This document shows, in pieces, positions 57,354 to 64,000 of a stretch of 64,000 nt of DNA. The notes under the pieces are model-generated. The model saw only the letters and a list, made by a program, of their open reading frames with translations, did no database searches and was not told the DNA's origin. Source of the stretch: Linnemannia elongata (lineage: Eukaryota; Mortierellomycota; Mortierellomycetes; Mortierellales; Mortierellaceae); the NCBI GenBank assembly GCA_036320915.1, contig JAXBDG010000011.1, positions 890,501 through 954,500 of the forward strand, given 5' to 3'. The position numbers and the translations under genes were made by a program. Position 1 is the stretch's first letter. Each line of letters starts with the position of its first letter.

Positions 57354-59048
57354 ATGGACTCTTCCTCCTCACGGCGAGAGCCCTACTACCGCTGGCTCAT
57401 CCCTGCTGCCCTACTCCTCCTTTTCTTCTCCATCGCACGCGAATACCCCGAGTGGAAAGCACAAAGGCAAAAAAGCTCTGAAAAGGGCAAGGACTCTACA
57501 AAACAAGAAGACACACCGCCCACAGCAGAGATCACTACTCCAGGAGGTGACTCAACATCCACCTCACCATGGCCCTCCAACTTCTCTCTACGTTGGATCC
57601 CCTATATCCCCTTCGCCGTCGTCTACCTTGTTCTCAAGGCACTCTGGACCGGTCTTCGTCTTCTTGTGCTTCACTCAATCCTCTTTGCCGAGCACGCAGG
57701 CGTTCACTTGATGGTCGCAACTGAAAAGGCTGCACAATGGTCTGTTCAGGAAGGCCCCGAATTCGTCAGGGCCAAAGTTGTGGCACCCATCTGCTCAGCA
57801 GCTGTGGCTGTCTGGAAATCTCCGGCCATGGCTAAAGTCAAGACAAGTATCGAGGAGACCGTCATCCCTGCGATTGTGCGTCTCTCCATATCCACCCACA
57901 CGTCCCTCAAGGCACTCTTGGTTAAGGTTTTAGCCTGGATTCATACTGTGGCTGATCCCGTCAAGTCTGCCGCTGTCTGGTTCGCAGTCGAGTGTCTTTA
58001 CAACCCAGCCCATGCAATTGGATCACGACTTGCCACACTCAGCCATACTTTTCTCCAGACAGCCAAGATTTATTTTGGAGAGTTGGCCAAGGACGCTATC
58101 GATCTGGGCAAGGTTGTCGGACGGGTAGGAGTTTGGATCTGGACACGGACGCTCACTCCCCTCTGGACCAAGCTTTGTGTACTCGGGAACGTCATCGCCA
58201 CTGGGCTAAAACAGTTTTTGCCATGGCTTGGATACACCCTTTACACGCGAGTCCTTGCACCTTTTGGGCAAGCTGCGATAGCTGGCTTCCGGATACTCCG
58301 ATCCCACCCCACTCTGCTGGCTGGCCTTCAAGCGTTGTCCTCCAAGATTCAGGAAAAGTGCAGTCTGGCACTTCTGCGACTCGAGAGCGTTAATTGGCTG
58401 ATCCTGCTGGAGACTGTACTGACAAAGTCATTCACATTCGTGCATCACTACGCAGTCCTCACTCTGACGGTCGTCGGCAACGGTCTCCGGTACTTTGCAG
58501 TCGAGATAGTTCCAAATGCGTACCAGGACTTAATGAGTGCGCTGGAGGTGGCTCGGCCGGTCGTCGTATGGGTGATCGAGAAGTTTTTGCAAGTCGCGCA
58601 TCCGCTCTGGCAAGTTGTCTCCTGGGTCTCTTGGACTGTGTACACTCATACCGGACCTGCACTCGCCTGGCTTCACAAGAACATTGCCCTGCCTGCCCAC
58701 GCTCTCTGGGTATCTTTGATCCTTCCAGTGCTGGCCACCTTAGCTAATGCGGTGATCGCCAACACGACAAAGATTTCGAACATGATCCTCAAGGCTGCCC
58801 CAGCTTTCGCAGCGGTGGTTGTCCCTATCTGGAACGCTTTGGCCCAGGTGGCTCTAGCGCTCCAAGCAGCAATGGCTCAAGCCGGAGCTAAGGTTGTCGA
58901 GCTCTCTGGAGGGCTTGGCGTGTACATACAGAGCCTCGGGCCTCAATTTGAGGCATTCAAGGTGCATACTGGACGTGTTATGGACGAGCTCGTTCTTACC
59001 ACCAGCAACTTTATGATGGACTGGGTCAAGAAAGAGAAGCGCGATTGA
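57354..59048 (+). CDS. Helix-rich membrane-associated protein, function unknown
   Basis: Intronless; 564 residues from MDSSSSRREPYY. I do not recognise a family. A membrane anchor (WLIPAALLLLFFSIA) opens the protein, then a short charged linker, then a second hydrophobic stretch (WIPYIPFAVVYLVLKALWTGL). The remaining ~440 residues are a monotonous series of amphipathic helices rich in Ala, Val, Leu and Trp, with few charges and recurrent patterns such as APxxxAxxA, YTR/YTH and WxxWVxW. It ends in KKEKRD. Such composition suits a protein lying along a membrane or lipid-droplet surface, or a repeat bundle in a bilayer; that is inference. The start at 57258 would add 32 Asn/Thr-rich residues from a CAACA-rich leader and is less likely. 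Confidence 0.78.
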   Translation: MDSSSSRREPYYRWLIPAALLLLFFSIAREYPEWKAQRQKSSEKGKDSTKQEDTPPTAEITTPGGDSTSTSPWPSNFSLRWIPYIPFAVVYLVLKALWTGLRLLVLHSILFAEHAGVHLMVATEKAAQWSVQEGPEFVRAKVVAPICSAAVAVWKSPAMAKVKTSIEETVIPAIVRLSISTHTSLKALLVKVLAWIHTVADPVKSAAVWFAVECLYNPAHAIGSRLATLSHTFLQTAKIYFGELAKDAIDLGKVVGRVGVWIWTRTLTPLWTKLCVLGNVIATGLKQFLPWLGYTLYTRVLAPFGQAAIAGFRILRSHPTLLAGLQALSSKIQEKCSLALLRLESVNWLILLETVLTKSFTFVHHYAVLTLTVVGNGLRYFAVEIVPNAYQDLMSALEVARPVVVWVIEKFLQVAHPLWQVVSWVSWTVYTHTGPALAWLHKNIALPAHALWVSLILPVLATLANAVIANTTKISNMILKAAPAFAAVVVPIWNALAQVALALQAAMAQAGAKVVELSGGLGVYIQSLGPQFEAFKVHTGRVMDELVLTTSNFMMDWVKKEKRD

Positions 59049-59235
59049 TTCAAATAAACACTATCCATTACATCAAGGCTGACTGTGACTCGTTATTCGA
59101 TCCACATTTTCATTCCCGTGCGCACAAAAAGCGAAGGACAAGGGTTTTTTCCTTTTCTTTTTTTCTTCTTCCCACGACAGCATCCTTCACCCTCTCAACA
59201 CTCCTTCACACAACTGACAACAAAGGAAACCAAAC

Positions 59236-61403
59236 ATGTCCCAAAGCACCTGCAACCAGAAAGGATGTTCCCAGATCGGAAGCCATAGACACGAGGAGCA
59301 GTAAGGCCATCGACAACGACGCCAACCCTCTTCTGCTGTCACATCGCATTGACAAGTGCATCGATGGGCTTTGTTCACCTTTGTAACGACACTGTACATT
59401 TCATTGACAGCAAACTCTTGTTCCATTGTTCTATTGTTACAGTCAGGCAGAGCCGGCTATCTTGAGCACAATCTTGGATCACATCGGCAACACACCCTTG
59501 GTCCGCATCGACAAGATTGCCAAGTCTGAGGGTCTCCAGTGTGAACTTTGTACGTACTCTTGCGCAAATCTGATATCAACTTGTCATTGAAGAATATGCT
59601 GAAAGTGAGAAGGTATCTAACGCTTGTTACTTTTCACCCACGATATGAAATAGTGGCAAAGTGCGAGTTCTTTAACGCTGGTGGATCTGTCAAAGACCGT
59701 ATCGGTCTCCGCATGGTCGAGGAGGCCGAGCGTGATGGCCGTTTGAAGCCTGGATGCACCATCATTGAACCCACCTCTGGAAACACTGGTAAGAACATGA
59801 ACTGACAAAGAGAAAAACAAACAAATAAGCAAGACGGCGAAAAACATGGGAGAGAGTACGTTTATCTGCGCAGACATGACGAAATCCCGGTACTAAAACA
59901 CATACCCACTCTTTTGTACGTTTTTTTCTTTCTAAAATATCCCAACTCAACTCAACTCAACCCGATCCAACCCATAAACAGGAATCGGTCTTGCCTTGGC
60001 TGCTGCCGTCAAGGGCTACCGTACCATCATCACTCTGCCTGAGAAGATGTCACAGGAGAAGGTCGATGTGTTGAAGGCTCTGGGCGCTGAGATTGTTCGC
60101 ACCCCTACTGAGGCCGCCTGGGATGCCCCCGAGTCCCATATTGGAGTTGCCAAGCGTTTGAATGCCGAGATCCCTGACTCTGTCATTTTGGACCAATATG
60201 CCAACCCTTACAACCCTGTGACGCATTTTGACCACACTGCCGAGGAGATCTTGCGTGCTTGCGATGGGCGCGTGGATATGTTGGTTGCAGGAGCTGGTAC
60301 TGGAGGAACTATTACTGGAATTGCCCGTAAGCTCAAGGCGCATTGCCCCAACATTATCGTAAGTTCTAGAGGGGAAGGGGAAATCATGGACACCGCGAGG
60401 GACCATGAAAAAAACAAGAAAATGCAAAAAAGGGCGGGCCTAGGCATTGAGCATGTTCCCTGTGCACTTTTTGGTGTAGTTTCCCACGCCCTACACGTAT
60501 ATCAAGTTCTTGTTTGTTTTTTGCTTGTTTATTTGTTTGTGTTTCTTAAATTCTGGATGATTTCCTTCTACTTCTTCGACACTCTAGATCGTGGGAGTCG
60601 ACCCTCATGGTTCTATTTTGGCAGAGCCCGAATCACTCAACACCTCAACCGAAGGATACCAGGTCGAGGGTATCGGTTACGATTTCATCCCCGAGGCCCT
60701 TGAGCGCAAGGTGATTGACCGCTGGGTCAAGAGTGCCGACAAGGAGTCATTCGTCATGGCCCGCCGTCTCATCCGTGAGGAAGGTATCCTCTGCGGCGGG
60801 TCCTCTGGAACTGCGGTCGCTGCTGCAGTCAAGGTTGCCAAGGAATTGGGACCTGGTAAGCGTTGTGTTGTCATCCTCCCGGACTCTGTGCGCAATTACA
60901 TGACCAAGTTCTTGAATGACGATTGGATGAAGGCCAAGGGATTCACGGACCAGGCATTCGTCAAGGAAGAAGAGTCCAAGAAGCTTCAGTGGGGTGGGGC
61001 CAAGGTTGCGGATTTGCATTTGAAGGCTGCGGTCACGATTACGGATATGTCCCCCGCACGCGAGGCGATTCATCTAATGGAACACAATGGGTTTGACCAA
61101 CTCCCTGTTGTTTCAGCCAAGAATGGTCGTCTGGTTGGACTGGTGACGCTCGGAAACTTGCTGTCGAGGATCGCGTCGGGTCGTGTCGGGGTCGATGGAC
61201 TTGTCAAGGAGGTGATGTTCAAGTTCCAGAAGGTTGGAGCTCACTTTACGGAGATCACGGACGATACTCCCCTGGAGGAGTTGACAAGGTTCTTTGAGAC
61301 GAACTCGGCGGGTATTGTGACCGAGCATGGAGGTCAGAAGGTCAAGGCTGTCATCACCAAGGTCGATCTTGTCTCCTTCTTGGTCAAGAAGACCTCTGTT
61401 TAA
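59236..61403 (+). CDS. CYS4: Cystathionine beta-synthase
   Basis: PLP enzyme joining serine and homocysteine to cystathionine, the first step of transsulfuration. Five exons: 59236-59300, 59443-59549, 59654-59788, 59982-60358 and 60588-61403; 499 residues. Catalytic fold: GNTPLVRI near 37-44, the PLP lysine Lys71 in NAGGSVKDR, phosphate/substrate loop TSGNTG near 98-103, and [12 protein letters not shown]-terminal CBS-domain pair follows ([21 protein letters not shown], then [13 protein letters not shown]), which in mammals binds S-adenosylmethionine. The bateman pair separates it from plain cysteine synthase. Odd: the N-terminus has Cys6/Cys11 and His17/19/22, which may form a heme site like the human one. 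The stop lies 148 nt from the convergent SR-protein gene. Confidence 0.95.
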
Positions 61404-61551
61404 GAGCAGCAGCATCAACAACAGCAAAAAACTCTTCTTTTCAAAGCTAGACAGTGTGTACAGACGAACTTTTTTTTATTATTTATTATTTTCATCAAAA
61501 TAAATAACATCAGTTCGCAATGATCCCCTGTGCAACAAAATGAGTATAATT
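61404..61551. terminator. Shared convergent 3' region, CBS and SR-protein genes
   Basis: Only 148 nt separate two stops facing each other. An A/T-rich core (61468-61508) with AATAAA-like strings on both strands probably serves polyadenylation of both transcripts. Confidence 0.5.
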
Positions 61552-63897
61552 CTAAGGAGTGACAGAGCGCGCTCTGGGAGAGATTGACCTACGAGGTGAA
61601 GCTGATCGAGAACGGATGTCTTCATCCTGCGGAGCACGTCGTTCAGGGGTCGCAGAATGAGACCCCAAGTCCCGTCGTCTACTAGCGTCGCCCCCCTCAG
61701 GCGAATTGTCATCCCGCTTTCCTGAACCACCTCTACCACTGTCTCCTCCATTGCTGTCCTCTCCGTTGTTGTTGCTGCTGCTGCGTTCTGCGCGAGCAGG
61801 AGAGCGCGATCCTGACCTACGTCTGCGGTCATTGTCAGCAGTACCGTCTCGGCCAGCAGCTGGTGATCGTGCCTTGCGGTCGCCGCTGCGATCACGGACA
61901 CGGTCACCACCACGGTCACGGTCACCACCACGGTCACCACGTTCGCGATCGCGAGGGCTGCGGGACGACCGACGACGAGGTGAGGATCTGCGGCGGGGAG
62001 GGGAGCGGCCACGCCGCGAGGAGGGGGAGCGAGACCGTTCTCGTCCGCCTCCACGTTCATATCTCCATGAGGCATTGGGTGTGTTCTTTGCGAACTATTC
62101 AAGATTAAGGGAACAGAATGGGCTGTTAGTATTGCTTTGAGTTCAATTTCGATTCTCACAAAAGATCGAGGGCACAGGTTGAAAAGAGCTGCTCTTGGTA
62201 TTACCTGAACACTGAGGCGGGATCCCTCGAATCGAGCATCCCTCATCTCGTTGTACGCATCTCTGGCGTCTCTATCGTCCTTGTATTCGACAAAAGCATA
62301 ACTGGGGGTGGCGAATGAGAGTATCCCCGTTAAAGTTGAGATGATTTTGTTATCCAGGTCCAAAAGTTGTACATGAGCCGTCCATGTTCCCGAGAAGAAG
62401 AAGAGAACCAAAAAATAAAAAGACGGAAGGCATATGGAGTTGAAGGGGGAAGGGGGATTCTTGGTTAAGACAATAGTGGGAATTCGTTCGCTCGAGTGTA
62501 TAATCTTCGATGCCGTGCCGCGTGGGATCGTGTCCTCGTTCTTTTGCTCGCATGGCAGTAGGAAACGGGCTCGCAAATAAAGACTGGTAAAAAAAAAGGC
62601 TCCCACTCTTTTTCGTTGAAGTTGTTGTCTTCGTATCCTCTTGTCGCTTAAAGGGAGGAGGGGCAGGGTAGGGACGTTCGATATCGGGCCGACTAGAACA
62701 CTCCGCAAAGACACCGTCCGCGTTCGAATTTGGTATCGAAGCTCAAAGGGGAGGATGGGGGGGCCTCGTTATTGAGACAATAACCGATTGGAAGGGGGAG
62801 GAGGGGAAAATGGCCGATTCACCGTCCTGCCGAGACACCGATCCTGTCCTGACGAAGCCTCAATGATGAGCCTTATGATGTGGTTAAGGTAGTTGGGATC
62901 CAGAGCAAGGCACTGTCAAGGCGGGCGAAAAAGAAAAGCCCTGTCGTTTATCGGTGAGATAATGTCGATATTGCTTGTGTCCTTTGAAAATGGCGCATTC
63001 ATCTTCCAATTGTTCCTGTGAGCGCTATTTTGTTGCAAAAACGTCGTAGTATGGCGCTATGAACGTTAAAGGCCATGAGAGCGTTCCTTACGTCCGCTGT
63101 TGTGGAAGAAACCCATTCTTTGTTCGCGACTTGTACCGTGGATACACGGGGAGCCTTTTTGTCGAAATGAGTGCAGTGAAAGGCAGGCCGAGAAAGATAA
63201 ACAAGGAGGGTCCAAAGAGAGAAATGCTTCTCGTTGGCAGTGCTGGTATTGTATCCCACTTGAAAAGGATGTCGACGAGGTCCTGCGACAACCGTATCGA
63301 AAAAAGAAGGCGAGAGGAAGGAGGGGAAGGAAGACGACGAAACCGAACGAAGGAACTGCCGCGGCCGAAGACGAGAAGACGAACGAGAGAGAAACTTACG
63401 GTCTTGACGAGCTTGAGCGGAGGGCAGGGATATCGCAACGAACTAGAGGGCCGAATCTATATGAAAACGAGACAGGTGCTCATGTTAATAAGAAAAAAAG
63501 GGGAAGAGAGAGAAAATAATGGTTGATGGCATAACTATGAACAAGACAAACAGAAGGTGAAAGTAGAGCCCATGGCGCAATTCAGGGTGCATCATTTCAG
63601 GAGATAAAAATGTCAAAACAATAACAAGGAAGAAGTGATAAGCAAAAACAACAAAGAAAATGAGGGAAGTTGGGCGCTGAGAAGCGGGAAAAGGAGAAAG
63701 AAAGAGAGAGAGGAAGTTGACACATACATACAAAACTGACAGAATGTGATAATTGTTGATGGAGGCACAGCCTCTCGTGGAGGTGCTTTGTGGGAAACAA
63801 ATTGGTAAGTATACCTTTCGAATTCATAAGCAAGGTCTCTGGCACGGGAACGCTGGCTGAATCCCGAGATATAGAGAGTCTTTTGTCTTCCAGACAT
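61552..63897 (-). CDS. SR-family splicing factor (one RRM plus RS domain)
   Basis: RNA-binding protein for splice-site choice and mRNA export. Four exons: 63815-63897, 63400-63456, 62205-62301 and 61552-62094; 259 residues. The RRM spans about residues 7-75: RNP2 LYISGF, then [21 protein letters not shown] and the RNP1-like YAFVEYKDDRDARDAYNEM. The C-terminal two thirds are rich in RS, RG and RD dipeptides with a (GGDRDR)n-type tandem block. Splicing to the acceptor CATATAG at 63457 gives a proper RRM; a downstream CTAG acceptor would shift the frame. Intron 2 is 1098 nt, the longest in the window. Orthology to a particular SR protein (Srp1/Srp2 or SRSF) is not decided. Confidence 0.9.
61865..61950. 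repeat. Tandem repeat inside the RS domain
   Basis: Imperfect repeats of a CGGTCACCACCA unit (plus strand) encode reiterated GDR/GGDRDR in the SR protein. They probably arose by replication slippage. Confidence 0.7.
62302..63399 (-). other. 1.1 kb intron of the SR-protein gene
   Basis: GTAAGT donor, CCCCAG acceptor. It is far longer than the other introns. Several short open stretches lie inside, but none keeps the RRM in frame. Such introns in SR genes often carry a regulatory cassette exon; none is proven here. Confidence 0.7.
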
Positions 63898-64000
63898 GTT
63901 TGAGGATGGTTCCAGGAAGGAGGGTGGTGACTTGGTTGTTGTAAGGTCTTCTTAGTAACAAAGAGCTTTTATTGGTGCGTTGTCAGTGTTCGTTCAAGAA
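63898..64000. promoter_or_regulatory. Start of the SR-protein promoter, cut by the window end
   Basis: 103 nt upstream of the SR-protein start. Nothing specific seen. Confidence 0.4.

Overview
This is a nuclear stretch of a fungal genome. It holds 18 protein-coding genes with many short GT-AG introns. Proteins carry long Ser, Gln, Asn and Gly runs, sense strands upstream of starts are pyrimidine-rich, and there are no operons. The mix of a Ski2-type helicase, Stt4-type PI4-kinase, NAT-family purine permease, kinase-ankyrin protein and F-box/LRR protein, together with the intron style, suggests an early-diverging fungus. My best guess is Mucoromycota, Mortierella-like. That placement is an impression, not a search result. 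I saw no rRNA, convincing tRNA, CRISPR, transposase, reverse transcriptase or viral gene.

Layout, with splice sites read by eye and all codon phases checked by arithmetic. 0.9-10 kb: ATP-type PEP carboxykinase (-), an intronless Ser-rich protein of unknown function (-), a 2.3 kb stretch without genes, and an isochorismatase-family hydrolase (-). 10-15 kb: Ski2 exosome-cofactor helicase (+), 12 exons. 15-29 kb, five minus-strand genes in tandem (four here and the fifth below): F-box/LRR protein, Age2/SMAP-type ArfGAP, a predicted pseudokinase with ankyrin repeats, and a Yea4/SLC35B4-type nucleotide-sugar transporter. 29-34 kb: CLIP-170-type CAP-Gly protein (-), the fifth. 34.4-37.2 kb: gene-free. 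37-45 kb: small secreted Cys protein, possibly ML/NPC2-like (+), sphingoid long-chain-base kinase (-), LYR-motif protein (+) and transgelin/calponin (-). 46-53 kb: Stt4 PI4-kinase (+). 53-64 kb: xanthine/uric-acid permease (-), an unrecognised helix-rich membrane protein (+), cystathionine beta-synthase (+) and an SR splicing factor (-).

The genes do not form an obvious pathway cluster. Themes recur: membrane lipid signalling and trafficking (Stt4, long-chain-base kinase, ArfGAP, possible ML protein), cytoskeleton (CLIP-170, transgelin), RNA metabolism (Ski2, SR protein) and central metabolism (PEPCK, CBS, purine uptake). Items most worth a second look are the pseudokinase-ankyrin fusion, the helix-rich membrane protein at 57.4-59.0 kb, two 16-17 nt microexons, a possible heme-ligand pair in CBS, a splice site overlapping the CLIP-170 stop codon, and an RGG insertion inside Ski2.
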